Notes: generated by a model not told the origin, from the sequence alone. Shown: positions 43,628 through 53,128, counted from the first letter of the stretch. The stretch: 64,000 nt of DNA from Acidobacteriota bacterium (GCA_003385635.1 QQUY01000003.1:1-64000), one strand, 5' to 3'. Numbers and translations: made by a program.

Positions 43628-44386
43628 TCATCCGAATCTGCCCGTTATGTAGTCCTCGGTCAGTTCGTCGTCAGGATTTGTGAACATCTTTTCGGTCGGA
43701 TTAACCTCGATCAGTTTTCCGAGCATAAAGAACGCCGTCTTGTCAGATATCCTGGCAGCCTGTTGCATGTTATGGGTAACGATGACGATCGTATATTTCT
43801 TTTTTAGTTCGACAACGAGCTCCTCGATCTTTTGAGTCGCGATCGGGTCAAGAGCAGATGCCGGCTCGTCCATCAGGATGACCTCCGGCTGAACAGCCAG
43901 CGCCCGGGCGATACAAAGCCTTTGCTGCTGTCCTCCTGACAATCCGAAGGCGGATGTGTTAAGCCTGTCGCTGACTTCATCCCATAAGGCGGCATCCCGT
44001 AATGCTTTCTCCACACGATCAGCAAGATCTTTTTTACCCGAATGCATCTTGTTGATCCGGATACCGTACGCGACATTCTCAAAGATCGACTTCGGGAACG
44101 GATTCGACTTTTGAAAGACCATACCCACCTTTCTTCGAAGTGCTACAACATCCGTTTTCGTCTTATAGATGTTTTTCCCGTCGATCTTTACTTCGCCTTC
44201 GACCCGCGCGTAAGGGATCGTGTCGTTCATACGGTTAAAGACCCGTAGGAATGTCGATTTTCCGCATCCTGAAGGACCCACAAACGCCATCACCTCACGC
44301 TCCGGGATCTTCATCGAGATATCGTAGAGCGCCTGATTCTTACCGTAGTAAAAATTGAGGTTCTTTATACTGATCTTGTCGCCCAT
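43628..44386 (-). CDS. pstB: Phosphate ABC transporter ATP-binding protein
   Basis: 252 residues. Walker [11 protein letters not shown]-loop [13 protein letters not shown] (a PstB hallmark), signature [16 protein letters not shown], Walker [14 protein letters not shown] and the switch histidine in VTHNM. It energises the PstA/PstC channel. Located between pstA (27 bases away) and phoU. Confidence 0.97.
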   Translation of the reverse strand: MGDKISIKNLNFYYGKNQALYDISMKIPEREVMAFVGPSGCGKSTFLRVFNRMNDTIPYARVEGEVKIDGKNIYKTKTDVVALRRKVGMVFQKSNPFPKSIFENVAYGIRINKMHSGKKDLADRVEKALRDAALWDEVSDRLNTSAFGLSGGQQQRLCIARALAVQPEVILMDEPASALDPIATQKIEELVVELKKKYTIVIVTHNMQQAARISDKTAFFMLGKLIEVNPTEKMFTNPDDELTEDYITGRFG

Positions 44387-44413
44387 ATCGGAATTCTGTC
44401 CGCCGTGAATCGT

Positions 44414-45253
44414 TTAATACTTCTTCTTCGTGAGAAACCTCACCAGTACGTTTATTACCAGGATCAGTCCGACGAGGATCAGGGTCGCAGCCCACGCCAT
44501 CTGGTGTTCGATCTCGAATGGTCCGGTGGCGTAGTTGTAGATCTGAACTGTCAGAGACGCCATCGGCTGATCAAAGAAGTAATTATAGAATCTGCTGTTC
44601 AGCGCCGTGAACAGCAAAGGCGCAGTCTCGCCGGAGATCCTTGCGATCGAGAGCATAGCACCGGTCGCAATACCGGAAGCAGCTGCCGGCATCACGATAT
44701 TCCACGTTACGCGCCACTGCGGTGCCCCAAGAGCAAGAGCTCCCTCCCTCATTGACTGGGGAACAAGGCGGATCATTTCTTCGGTCGTCCGCGCTACGAT
44801 AGGAATCATGATTATCGCCAGCGAAAGAGCTCCCGCCAGTCCTGACTGTCTGCCCATCGGCAGAACTATCAATGTGTAAATGAAAATGCCGACAATGATC
44901 GAAGGCACTCCGATCAAAGTATCGGCAAGAAACCTCACCGTGTTCCCGAAGATATTCTCGCCGAATTCTGCAAGATAGACGCCGGCTCCGATACCGATCG
45001 GAAGTCCGATCGCGGTCGCCAACAGCGTCATCAATGCCGAACCCATGATCGCATTCCCGATACCGCCTCCTTCTCCGACAGGTTTGGGCGTATCGGTAAG
45101 GAACTCGTAGTTTATTGTCGTAAGACCCTTTGCAGCGATGTAAGTAAGGATAAGTACAAGGACTATGATCGCAGCGATCGCACAAGCCGCGGTGATCAAT
45201 GTCATCGCGCCGCTGACGAGCTTCCTTCTACTATGTGTATTCCTATCCATCAT
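44414..45253 (-). CDS. pstA: Phosphate ABC transporter permease PstA
   Basis: 279 residues from the ATG at 45251-45253, which lies one base beyond the pstC stop; the longer frame runs inside pstC. Six hydrophobic helices. The coupling loop EMIRLVPQSMREGALALGAPQWRV (part shown: SMREGALALGAPQW) is the EAA motif that contacts PstB. Forms the membrane channel with PstC. The start placement makes the pair translationally coupled. Confidence 0.94.
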   Translation of the reverse strand: MMDRNTHSRRKLVSGAMTLITAACAIAAIIVLVLILTYIAAKGLTTINYEFLTDTPKPVGEGGGIGNAIMGSALMTLLATAIGLPIGIGAGVYLAEFGENIFGNTVRFLADTLIGVPSIIVGIFIYTLIVLPMGRQSGLAGALSLAIIMIPIVARTTEEMIRLVPQSMREGALALGAPQWRVTWNIVMPAAASGIATGAMLSIARISGETAPLLFTALNSRFYNYFFDQPMASLTVQIYNYATGPFEIEHQMAWAATLILVGLILVINVLVRFLTKKKY

Positions 45254-45254
45254 A

Positions 45255-46184
45255 CTAAGCCTTACTTGCCGCATTGGTACCTTTCGCCACTCCCAATACG
45301 AGCACCTTTGCAAGTGCGTTGACGACGAAGGTCACAAGGAACAGGACGAGCCCCATTTCAACCAGAGCACTAAGGTACAAGCGGTCCGAGGCCTCTCCGA
45401 AGTTTGCTGCCAGAACCGAGGCGATCGTATACGCCGGTTCAAAAAGTGAGGCAGTGATCTGCGGCGAGTTTCCTATGACCATCGTGACAGCCATCGTTTC
45501 GCCAAGCGCGCGGCCAAGTCCAAGCACGACGGCACCCGCTATTCCTGACGAGGCGTTCTGAAGAACGATCAATGTCGTTTCCCACTTGGTAGCGCCAAGC
45601 GCGAGCGCAGCATCTCTTTGGGTATTGGGCACGACTTCAAGAACATCCCGTACCACGGCGGTAATGATGGGAGTGACCATGATCGCCATGATGATCCCGC
45701 CGGTCAGCATTCCGAATCCCGTCAGCCGGCCCTGAAACAGGGGAAGCCAGCCAAAATAATCCTGGAAGAACGGACCAAGGTAATTACGAATGAAAGGGGC
45801 GAGTACAAAGATCCCCCACAGGCCGTAAACGACCGAAGGAATGGCGGCAAGAAGCTCGACTAAAAAGGCGGCCGGAGACGAAATGCTTTTTGGGGCTTGT
45901 TCGACCAGAAAGATCGCGATCCCGAGGGAGATCGGGACCGCGATCAGAATGGCGATCAGCGACGAAACAATGGTGCCGTAAATGAATGGGAGTGCTCCGA
46001 AGACGTTCGAAGCGGGTTGCCATTCACCGCTGTACAGGAACTCCAGCCCGAACATCCTGATCGTCGGAAGCGATGTCCAAACCATCATCGCGACCATAGA
46101 GACCACGATCAAGATGACCGTGGAAGACAGTACGATCAGGACGGAACGGAAGACCCTGTCTGCAAATGTTCCCGTACCAGCCAA
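45255..46184 (-). CDS. pstC: Phosphate ABC transporter permease PstC
   Basis: 309 residues, six transmembrane helices. EAA coupling loop NTQRDAALALGATKWET; a conserved periplasmic-side segment YGTIVSSLIAILIAVPISLG. The start appears to be TTG at 46182-46184, six bases after the pstS stop, with AGGGA inside the end of pstS acting as ribosome binding site. Partner of PstA. Confidence 0.94.
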   Translation of the reverse strand: MAGTGTFADRVFRSVLIVLSSTVILIVVSMVAMMVWTSLPTIRMFGLEFLYSGEWQPASNVFGALPFIYGTIVSSLIAILIAVPISLGIAIFLVEQAPKSISSPAAFLVELLAAIPSVVYGLWGIFVLAPFIRNYLGPFFQDYFGWLPLFQGRLTGFGMLTGGIIMAIMVTPIITAVVRDVLEVVPNTQRDAALALGATKWETTLIVLQNASSGIAGAVVLGLGRALGETMAVTMVIGNSPQITASLFEPAYTIASVLAANFGEASDRLYLSALVEMGLVLFLVTFVVNALAKVLVLGVAKGTNAASKA

Positions 46185-46190
46185 TTTGAG

Positions 46191-47285
46191 CTATTCCCTA
46201 AGCGCTTTCCCGTTGCTGGTGATCGAAGAAAGTTTCTCCTCGACCATCTTCACTACTTCGTCCGGAAGCGGAGCGTAATGAAGGTCGCTGGCGTACCCGG
46301 AACCGTCGTGGACCGCCCACCACAGAAAATCGACAAGAGCCTTTCCTTTCGATTCGTGCTGCTGTTCTTTGTACAAGAGCACGTACGTGAAGCTGGAGAT
46401 CGGGTAGGCGTTGGCGCCGTCGGCATTCGTGATCGAAATTCGCATGTCGGGCGGCATCTCAGCACCTGCTGCAGCGGCTGAAATGTTCTCGATCGAGGGC
46501 TCCACGAAATTCCCGGACTTGTTCTTGATCAGTGCTATCGGAAGATCGTTTTCCTTTGCGTAAGCGACTTCCACATATCCGATCGTGTTGGGCGTCTTCT
46601 GAACCTGGCCCATCACGCCTTCGTTTCCTTTTCCACCGATACCGACACCCTGGATCCAGTTCGGCTGTTTGCTGTAGGTTATTCGTTCGCTGAATTCAGG
46701 AACGGTCTTGGCGAGATAGTCCGTGAAAACGCCGGTGGTTCCGCTGGAATCCGATCTGTAGACCGGAGTGATGTTGTTGTCGGGAAGCTGTACGCCTTCA
46801 TTTTCGGCTGCGATCTTCGGGTCGTTCCACTTCGTGATTTTATCCAGGTAGATATCCGCTACGATCTCAGGCGTGAACTTAAGCTGTTCCTTTACCTCTT
46901 CCAGATTGTAAGTCAGTACGACGGCGCCAAGGACTGTCGGGATATGCAGCAGTTCAGAACCGGCCTTTGCGAGATCCTCATCCTTCATCGGATCGTCGGA
47001 AGCGCCGAAATCAGCTGTCCGATCGAGGATTGCCCGCTGTCCGGCACCTGATCCTACAGATTGGTAGTCCAGCCTGACATTCGGGTGGATCTTGCCGTAC
47101 TCGCTCATCCATTTCTGGTAAATCGGACGAGGGAAGGTCGCACCCGTACCCTGGATGTTGATGGTGGCACCGCCAGCGCCCGAGTCCGAACTGCCTACCG
47201 GAACTCCGCTGCATCCCGCACCAATCAGAGCAAAAAGTCCGATCAACGATAGTACTGAAATTATGGTTAGTTTTCGCATATTCAT
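46191..47285 (-). CDS. pstS: Phosphate ABC transporter substrate-binding lipoprotein PstS
   Basis: 364 residues. Lipoprotein signal with lipobox IGAGC (Cys at about 25), so it is membrane-anchored. Phosphate-binding segments: GTGATFPRPIYQKW, SVGSGAGQRAILDRTADFG and RSDSSGTTGVFTDYL, as in PstS. First gene of the pst operon; it captures inorganic phosphate in the periplasm. Expression is expected to respond to phosphate starvation; a candidate Pho box lies about 195 bases upstream. Confidence 0.96.
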   Translation of the reverse strand: MNMRKLTIISVLSLIGLFALIGAGCSGVPVGSSDSGAGGATINIQGTGATFPRPIYQKWMSEYGKIHPNVRLDYQSVGSGAGQRAILDRTADFGASDDPMKDEDLAKAGSELLHIPTVLGAVVLTYNLEEVKEQLKFTPEIVADIYLDKITKWNDPKIAAENEGVQLPDNNITPVYRSDSSGTTGVFTDYLAKTVPEFSERITYSKQPNWIQGVGIGGKGNEGVMGQVQKTPNTIGYVEVAYAKENDLPIALIKNKSGNFVEPSIENISAAAAGAEMPPDMRISITNADGANAYPISSFTYVLLYKEQQHESKGKALVDFLWWAVHDGSGYASDLHYAPLPDEVVKMVEEKLSSITSNGKALRE

Positions 47286-47619
47286 TTATTTATTTCGCCA
47301 TTTGCCTTAAGCAAAGTCCCGGCGCATAATGGGCCGCAAGCAGAAACGAATTCGCTTCTGAGCTCAGCGGGCACCACCGGAACTGCGGTCTGGCAAGAGC
47401 TGTAGTGAGAAGTAGCCTAACTTAATCCTGTTAAATTTAACTTAAAACGCGAGTCAAGGCAGTTTTTAAGAATGACGATTTAACACAAATGTTACATTCC
47501 TCTAACATCGGTGTTGTAAGCTTTGATTTTGCAATATAGCTTTCGGTATTTCCGGATCTGCTCGCCTCTTTTCCTGGTCAGATTCCCTGCGACGCTTTTG
47601 CAGGGCTGGTGAACAAAGC
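47286..47619. promoter_or_regulatory. pst upstream region with 11-bp-spaced heptamers
   Basis: No clear gene. Four heptamers occur at exact 11-base intervals: TTAACAC (47480), GTTACAT (47491), CTAACAT (47502) and GTTGTAA (47513). PhoB boxes are direct repeats with the same 11-base period (CTGTCAT type); CTAACAT matches five of seven positions. The orientation would suit a gene to the right as well as distant control of pstS. AT-rich flanks (TTAAATTTAACTTAA near 47430) resemble promoter DNA. Confidence 0.4.
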
Positions 47620-47820
47620 ATGCGATTGGTAAACGAACTGGAGAACGATCTCGCCTTTGCGGTGCTCGTCGACAAGACGGGCGATGAGTTTATTGAAACC
47701 AAGGACGTGCTTCCCTTGATTCACAGAATACGGGAGGTTCTTGAGCCCATTTCTGAGCGAGATCACTCGTATTCGGAGGCCGAACCAGAAGAAGAAAAAG
47801 GTGCCGAGGCCAAAGCCTGA
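47620..47820 (+). CDS. Possible small acidic protein
   Basis: 66 residues from an ATG at 47620. The composition is protein-like: an amphipathic N-terminal half (ENDLAFAVLVDKTGDEFI), a helix (PLIHRIREVLEPI) and an acidic tail (EAEPEEEKGAEAKA). Ribosome binding site weak; no family known. An opposite-strand frame of 117 codons overlaps it and looks less natural. Heptamer repeats resembling a Pho box lie about 100 bases upstream. Confidence 0.4.
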   Translation: MRLVNELENDLAFAVLVDKTGDEFIETKDVLPLIHRIREVLEPISERDHSYSEAEPEEEKGAEAKA

Positions 47821-48036
47821 CGTTTCCCACCACCTCCGGTTCTTACCCCCCTGCAACGCGATCGTAGCCTGACGATTTGGTACAGTTTTGTGCCCGAATC
47901 GTAGGCAAACGTCCGTCTTCTGCACACACATCTGAGAACCGATCTGTAGGGTACTTAACCGATACCACTCTCCAATTTGATATCATCTTAGAATTCCGAA
48001 AAACGGCAGATGGTCTGTCTGGCCGAAGGGGGACAT

Positions 48037-49461
48037 ATGAAGGCAATGATTCGAAGCAGGTCGATCGTAGCGGCATTCACCGCGTGGCTTGTGCTTATGG
48101 CGCCAATGGCGGCGCTCGCACAGACGCAGGTAGATCTGCCTAAAAACAAGTACAAGATCGAGGACGACATTCGACTTGGCAATGAAGTTTCACAGAAGGT
48201 CGAGCGAGAGTTTCCGATCGTCAACGATCGCGAGGCCTCGAACTATATCCAAAACGTAGGCGACCGACTGGTTGACGCGATTCCGAACGAGTTTCGGCAT
48301 CCAGAGTTTGATTATCGATTCAAGATCGTCAATGCGAGCGATATCAACGCTTTTGCCCTCCCGGGCGGCCCGATGTATGTGAACCGCGGAATGATAGAAG
48401 CGGCCAAGAACGAGGGTGAAATGGCTGGAGTAATGGCTCACGAGATAGGCCACGTTGCACTTCGCCACGGTACGGCCCAGGCGACAAAGCAAAGCAATCC
48501 GCTCAACCAGATCCTCGGGATCGGTGCCATCCTCGGCGGAGCAATTCTCGGGGGGAGTGTTGGAGCTCAACTGGGTGCGATCTTTGCTGCCGGTTACTTT
48601 CTGCGCTATAGCCGGGAATACGAGCGTCAGGCCGACATCCTAGGTGCGAGGATACTCGCAGATTCGGGCTATGATCCGCGCGATCTTGCCAATATGTTCC
48701 GCACTATCAATGAAAAGAGCGAGGGAGGCCGGGCTCCTGAGTGGCTCAGCAGTCACCCCGATCCAAGCAAGCGCTATGAGACGATCAATCGAGAGGCGGA
48801 ACTCTTAAGGGTTTCTGAAAATCCGATCAAACTTACCCGCCAGTTCTTAAGCGTTCAGCAGAAGCTGAGGAACATGCCGCCTGCCCGAACGCTCAAAGAG
48901 ATTCAGGAGAACGCTGCGAACAGTGGAAACACGGGGAATCAAGGCGGTTCAGGCAATGCGATGGCCAACGGCCGCTATTCGCGAAACGTGCCCTATCCTT
49001 CTTCAAGGACCAGGATCTATAGCTCAGGGAATTGGATTCAGTTCAGAGTCCCGCAGAACTGGGTTGAGTTTGAGAACCAGAGCGACGTTTGGTTCGCACC
49101 CGAAGGTGCTTACGGCAACCAGGGAATTACCCACGGCGCGCTTGTCGGTGTGAATCGCACGAACCAGAGAGATCTTTCGCGTGCGACCCAGGAATATGTA
49201 AACAGTATTCTTCAGGCGAACAGCTATTTGAGGAGGACTACGAACTACTCGCGAACTTATATCGACGGACGTTCCGCGTACGCTGTCATCCTTGCGGGGA
49301 GGTCGCCGGTAACTGGGCAGACCGAGTACGCATTGATCTACACGACTATGCTTAGGAACGGTGAGCTTTTGTACGTTGTGGGCGTTGCACCGCAAAGTCA
49401 AAGCAACACGTACAACCGCTCGTTCAACAATCTGGTACGGTCGATACAACTTAGGGACTAG
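48037..49461 (+). CDS. M48-family zinc metalloprotease, exported
   Basis: 474 residues. The start is the ATG at 48037, preceded by GAAGGGGGACAT. Signal peptide ends near AALAQTQ. The peptidase domain has the zinc site HEIGH at 135-139 and the third ligand Glu in SREYERQADILGARIL. This is the BepA/YfgC-like group of periplasmic proteases or chaperones acting on outer membrane proteins. Instead of TPR repeats the C-terminal ~170 residues form an extra beta domain (NWIQFRVPQNWVEFENQSDVWF), so the partner binding may differ. Confidence 0.9.
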   Translation: MKAMIRSRSIVAAFTAWLVLMAPMAALAQTQVDLPKNKYKIEDDIRLGNEVSQKVEREFPIVNDREASNYIQNVGDRLVDAIPNEFRHPEFDYRFKIVNASDINAFALPGGPMYVNRGMIEAAKNEGEMAGVMAHEIGHVALRHGTAQATKQSNPLNQILGIGAILGGAILGGSVGAQLGAIFAAGYFLRYSREYERQADILGARILADSGYDPRDLANMFRTINEKSEGGRAPEWLSSHPDPSKRYETINREAELLRVSENPIKLTRQFLSVQQKLRNMPPARTLKEIQENAANSGNTGNQGGSGNAMANGRYSRNVPYPSSRTRIYSSGNWIQFRVPQNWVEFENQSDVWFAPEGAYGNQGITHGALVGVNRTNQRDLSRATQEYVNSILQANSYLRRTTNYSRTYIDGRSAYAVILAGRSPVTGQTEYALIYTTMLRNGELLYVVGVAPQSQSNTYNRSFNNLVRSIQLRD

Positions 49462-49468
49462 GTTGTTG

Positions 49469-49560
49469 GAAGACAGAAGACAGAAGACAGAAGTCAGAAG
49501 TCGGAAGTCAGAAGTCAGAAGACAGAAGACAGAAGACAGAAGTCAGAAGTCGGACGTCAG
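49469..49560. repeat. Heptamer tandem array
   Basis: About a dozen copies of AGAAGAC/AGAAGTC heptamers follow the M48 stop within eight bases. The same word (GAAGTCAGAAGTC) appears inside the RND permease gene. Confidence 0.8.
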
Positions 49561-49569
49561 AAAGCTAAT

Positions 49570-49602
49570 GGGGCAGTGCTTGGCGCTGCCCCTATGTTTT
49601 TC
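49570..49602. terminator. Terminator hairpin
   Basis: GGGGCAG (49570-49576) pairs with CTGCCCC (49586-49592), then TATGTTTTTCT. Serves the M48 gene; it touches the end of trmB. Confidence 0.7.
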
Positions 49603-50218
49603 TCAATCTGAATCGAAACACGGGCAGCCCCTTGTTTTCGACAGCTATTTCCCGTTCAGTCTTGATCTCGAAAGGCGATTCATCAAGCGCCTCTGGTTCA
49701 AGAGCTCCCGAATTCTGAAAGATCTCAAGCATCTCGTCCGCAATAAATTCGACATCTGTCTGAAGGATTATCTGACCATCGTCCGCGAGGTGCCGGACTA
49801 ATGTCTCAACAAGACTCTCCTTCACGATGCGGCGCTTTGCATGCCGTTTCTTGAACCAGGGATCGGGGAACTGAATCGCTACGGTCTTGAGCCAGCCTTC
49901 CGGAAGTTCTGAAAGTAGCACCTCAAGATCGAAAGTGGCGTTGCAGAACTCGTAATGAAGATTCCCAAGACCCTCCTCATTGCGGATCGCATTGGCGTCA
50001 TCGACAAGAGGTTCGCGGATCTCGACTCCTAGAAAATTGTTTGAACCATTGACGCGCGCCATTTCAAGAATGAACCTGCCCCGCGCGCAGCCTATGTCCA
50101 GAAAAAGGGGCGCTTCCGGATCCTCAAAAACCTCCTCAAGATCAAGAGGCTCTACAGGAAGCTCGCGAAAATACTTCGCTAGCGGATTGACGTGTTGATG
50201 GACTCTGGCTCTCGCCAT
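49592..50218 (-). CDS. trmB: tRNA (guanine-N7-)-methyltransferase
   Basis: 208 residues. Methylates G46 in the variable loop of tRNA using SAM. Motif I LFLDIGCARGRFILEMA, LGVEIREPLVDDAN, and the TrmB signature IQFPDPWFKKRHAKRRIV are all present. Last gene of the minus-strand run rph - ACP-like - fabG - rhomboid - trmB, although gaps of ~50-65 bases leave separate promoters possible. Confidence 0.95.
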   Translation of the reverse strand: MARARVHQHVNPLAKYFRELPVEPLDLEEVFEDPEAPLFLDIGCARGRFILEMARVNGSNNFLGVEIREPLVDDANAIRNEEGLGNLHYEFCNATFDLEVLLSELPEGWLKTVAIQFPDPWFKKRHAKRRIVKESLVETLVRHLADDGQIILQTDVEFIADEMLEIFQNSGALEPEALDESPFEIKTEREIAVENKGLPVFRFRLRKT

Positions 50219-50267
50219 GTTGGTTCGAGTCTTTCTAGAAATTGGAAGGCTGAGTGCTATGGACGAT

Positions 50268-51293
50268 CTATCCGATCGTGCCCTTCATCAAGAGCATACT
50301 AAACACACAGGTAGCGACAAAGATCGCGAGAGCGGCATAACCTGCGATGGTAAGAGCGAGGGGAACCTCGCGCGGATTCTTGCCGAGGTCTTTAGGGACC
50401 GTGATCACGCCGTAGACCACTCCTACTGCAAGCCCCCCAAAATGCGCGAAGTTATCGATAATGCTGAATGCGATCAATCCGAAAGCTGCGATGAATGCGA
50501 TGTTCGTGAGCATAGCCCTCAGAAAACCGGGCATTAGCTGGCGTTTTCTTCGAAATCCATAGATCGCGAGGAACCCGATCAATCCCATTATCCCGCCTGA
50601 TGCACCCACCGAGGTGGTCGTCGGCATGAAATAGGTGCTCGCAAGAGATCCCGCGACCGTCGCGAGGACCATCACGATCGCCAGATGAGCGCGGTTCGAC
50701 ACATATTCGATAAGCCTGCCGAAGCCCAGAAGCGCATAGCCGTTGAAAAAGATGTGCATCAAGTTAAGGTGCACAACCCCCGCCGTAAAGAGCCGCCACC
50801 ATTGGCCTTCCCATACCAGAGGTTTGACGAGGGCAGTTCTTAGAAGCCCGATCGAGTCGCCTTGCGGAGTCATTCCCAGCTCAGAATCCACGACCATCTG
50901 AGTTATGTAAACGGCGACCAGCAAACCGACCATCGCATAGGAGTAATAAGGCGTGATGAATTCTATCTGGCGCGAGAACTCAATGGCTTCAGGAGAAGGG
51001 ATCAGATCGTCAAGCGTAAGTCTTCTGGCCTCGCGAAGGCCCCACACACCACCAACGATCGCCATCAGTGCAAGCACAAAGAAGATACTGCTCAGAAGGT
51101 CAGACCACCTTACGGTCGATCTGTCGCCGAGTCCCGAGATCACGATCGCGAAGAGAATAATATGACCTGCGACCACAACGGCTCCTGCGCCGATAGCCCA
51201 CATCGACTTCGAGCGCATGGACCTCTTCCGTTCCGCCAGAAGTTCCTCGGCGGTCATTCTCTTTTCTTCTTTATTGTCGTCTACGTACTCCAT
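50268..51293 (-). CDS. Rhomboid-family intramembrane serine protease
   Basis: 341 residues. A cytoplasmic N-terminal stretch and two extra helices (about 32-55 and 66-85) precede the rhomboid core. Catalytic Ser232 is in SVGASGGIMG and His284 in NFAHFGGLAVG; His180 and Asn184 of HIFFNG complete the oxyanion site, so it should be active. It cleaves transmembrane substrates in the inner membrane; the substrate is unknown. Convergent with nothing; 65 bases downstream of fabG. Confidence 0.92.
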   Translation of the reverse strand: MEYVDDNKEEKRMTAEELLAERKRSMRSKSMWAIGAGAVVVAGHIILFAIVISGLGDRSTVRWSDLLSSIFFVLALMAIVGGVWGLREARRLTLDDLIPSPEAIEFSRQIEFITPYYSYAMVGLLVAVYITQMVVDSELGMTPQGDSIGLLRTALVKPLVWEGQWWRLFTAGVVHLNLMHIFFNGYALLGFGRLIEYVSNRAHLAIVMVLATVAGSLASTYFMPTTTSVGASGGIMGLIGFLAIYGFRRKRQLMPGFLRAMLTNIAFIAAFGLIAFSIIDNFAHFGGLAVGVVYGVITVPKDLGKNPREVPLALTIAGYAALAIFVATCVFSMLLMKGTIG

Positions 51294-51358
51294 AAAAATG
51301 GAGAAAGCGCCCGCCGAAACTTCGCAGCCGGACGCATTTCAACGAAAACTGCCCTATA

Positions 51359-52114
51359 CTACATCGCGAGTCCGCCGTCTGCCTGGATCACCTGACCGGT
51401 AATGTACTTTGCTGAATCCGACAAAAGGAAGCAAATGATCTCCGCAACCTCGCCCGGCTCAGCAAACCTTCCGAGCGGAATCTGCTCGAGGATCTTGTTT
51501 CGAAAATCCTCATTCATCTCATCGGTCATATCGGTCGCGACCATTCCTAACGCGAGTGCATTCACCGTGATGTTCCGGCTTGCGACTTCCTTTGCGAGAG
51601 CTTTGGTCAAGCCGTTCATTCCCGCTTTTGACGCAGAATAATTCGACTGGCCGAGCATTCCGACTACGCCGCTGATCGAGGAGATGTTCAATATCACGCC
51701 GCCATTCTCGTTTCGCATCATCGGTCGAAGCGCGGCTTTCGAAAAGTTCCACGCACCTTTCAGGTTTGTGTCGATGACGGCGTCCCAGTCCTCCTCTTTC
51801 ATTCGAAGGATAAGCGTGTCGCGAGTTATACCGGCATTGTTGATGAGGTAGTCAATCGAGCCCAGCTCTTCTTTCGCCTGTTTCACGAACTCAGCAGTTG
51901 CGTCGGTATCCGCGACATCGCACGCGGCCGCAAAGCATTTCACTCCGTGTCCTTCGATCTCAGCCTTTATTTTCCCCGCGGCTTCGGCACTGCTGGCATA
52001 GTTAAATGCGACGCCGCATCCACGCTTCGCAAGCTCGATCGCGGCTGCCTTTCCGATACCTCGTGTGGCGCCGGTTACGATCGCGCCCTTTCCTTCAAAT
52101 TTTCGTTCGTTCAT
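51359..52114 (-). CDS. fabG: 3-oxoacyl-ACP reductase FabG
   Basis: 251 residues, classical SDR. Cofactor motif TGATRGIGKAAAIEL, NNAG at LINNAGITRD, catalytic Ser in ILNISSISGVVG, and Tyr-x-x-x-Lys in NYSASKAGM. Reduces 3-oxoacyl-ACP with NADPH in fatty acid elongation. It lies 23 bases downstream of an unusual ACP-like gene, which suggests the two work together or were inherited as a pair. Confidence 0.93.
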   Translation of the reverse strand: MNERKFEGKGAIVTGATRGIGKAAAIELAKRGCGVAFNYASSAEAAGKIKAEIEGHGVKCFAAACDVADTDATAEFVKQAKEELGSIDYLINNAGITRDTLILRMKEEDWDAVIDTNLKGAWNFSKAALRPMMRNENGGVILNISSISGVVGMLGQSNYSASKAGMNGLTKALAKEVASRNITVNALALGMVATDMTDEMNEDFRNKILEQIPLGRFAEPGEVAEIICFLLSDSAKYITGQVIQADGGLAM

Positions 52115-52137
52115 TTCTGCCTTTAGCCGACCAACAC

Positions 52138-52398
52138 TTAGCCGGCGTTCATATCCTCTATAAACCGGGAGTTGTCAGTCCATTCTTCTCTCTTGATACC
52201 TAACTCATCTTCGAGAATTGACCATATGCGATTCCGGATCTCTTCTTCCTTTAGTTCTTGTCTTACGACCTCCGGCCTGGTCTTTACGAAGTTGATCAAT
52301 TCCCCCGGGGTCTTTATCGCTTCTGCCTCAGGATCCGAGATCTCGATATCGAACTCCTCCTCGGTCCGCATAACAATTTCTACAAGATCAAGCCCCAT
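52138..52398 (-). CDS. ACP-like protein with permuted segments, lacking the Ser attachment site
   Basis: 86 residues from the ATG at 52396-52398 (MGLDLVEIVM), seven bases after the rph stop. The first half (LDLVEIVMRTEEEFDIEISD, then KTPGELINFV) matches helices II-IV of an acyl carrier protein. The second half (RNRIWSILEDELGIKREEWT, SRFIEDMNAG) matches helix I and the loop that normally come first. The DSL motif would span the junction, but here G-L-D replaces D-S-L-D, so no phosphopantetheine can attach. I recall similar starts in other phyla. Followed by fabG after 23 bases. Confidence 0.75.
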   Translation of the reverse strand: MGLDLVEIVMRTEEEFDIEISDPEAEAIKTPGELINFVKTRPEVVRQELKEEEIRNRIWSILEDELGIKREEWTDNSRFIEDMNAG

Positions 52399-52405
52399 CG
52401 TCCAA

Positions 52406-53128
52406 TCAAGCAAGCGCGTTTCGCTGGATCTCGAACAGTTCCTTCAAGCCTTTCTCGGCCAGAGCAAGCATTTCGTTCATCTGTTCGCGATCGAACGGCT
52501 CCTGCTCGGCTGTCCCCTGGATCTCGATAAACTTTCCGCTTCCTGTGCAGACGATGTTCATATCGACCTCTGCTGTAGAATCCTCTTCGTATTTCAGATC
52601 AGAGATCGCGGTGCCCTCCGACATGCCGACGGATATCGCTGCGACTTCGCTGATAATCGGCGACCTGTGAATCGTTCCGTTGTTCAGGATCTTTCTGCAG
52701 GCAAGTGCGAGCGCAACATAAGCACCGGTGATCGAAGCGCACCGCGTTCCGCCATCGGCCTGAATCACGTCGCAGTCAACGAAGATCTGTCGCTCGCCAA
52801 GAAGCTTTGTATCGACCACCGCACGCAGGCTGCGGCCGATCAAGCGCTGAATCTCCATCGTCCGTCCGGAAGGCTTCTGAGTTTCACGTCGGACGCGCGT
52901 ATGCGTTGAACGCGGAAGCATTCCGTACTCGGCAGTGACCCATCCGTTGCCCTCGTTCCTCATCCAAGGCGGTACGCGGTCCTCGACGGAAGCCATACAG
53001 ATCACTTTCGTGCCTCCGACCTCGATCAGAGCTGAACCCTCTGCATATGGCGAAATGTTCGGCGTGATCTTTGTCTTCCGGATCTCGTCAAAGGCCCTTC
53101 CGTCTACTCGTGTGAGACTCATAATCAA
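52406..53128 (-). CDS. rph: Ribonuclease PH
   Basis: 240 residues. Phosphorolytic 3'-to-5' exoribonuclease that trims tRNA precursors. Characteristic parts: RVDGRAFDEIRKTKIT, the phosphate-binding arginines in RRETQKPSGRTMEIQRLIGR (STHTRVRRE region), and the core DCDVIQADGGTRCASITG. The expected length. It heads the run toward the ACP-like gene; its ATG follows a repeat-rich region. Confidence 0.95.
   Translation of the reverse strand: MIMSLTRVDGRAFDEIRKTKITPNISPYAEGSALIEVGGTKVICMASVEDRVPPWMRNEGNGWVTAEYGMLPRSTHTRVRRETQKPSGRTMEIQRLIGRSLRAVVDTKLLGERQIFVDCDVIQADGGTRCASITGAYVALALACRKILNNGTIHRSPIISEVAAISVGMSEGTAISDLKYEEDSTAEVDMNIVCTGSGKFIEIQGTAEQEPFDREQMNEMLALAEKGLKELFEIQRNALA

Noticed and set aside
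47578..47931. 117-codon minus frame between pst and the M48 protease
   Set aside because: Overlaps the more protein-like 66-residue plus-strand frame; Phe-rich, irregular translation without ribosome binding site.
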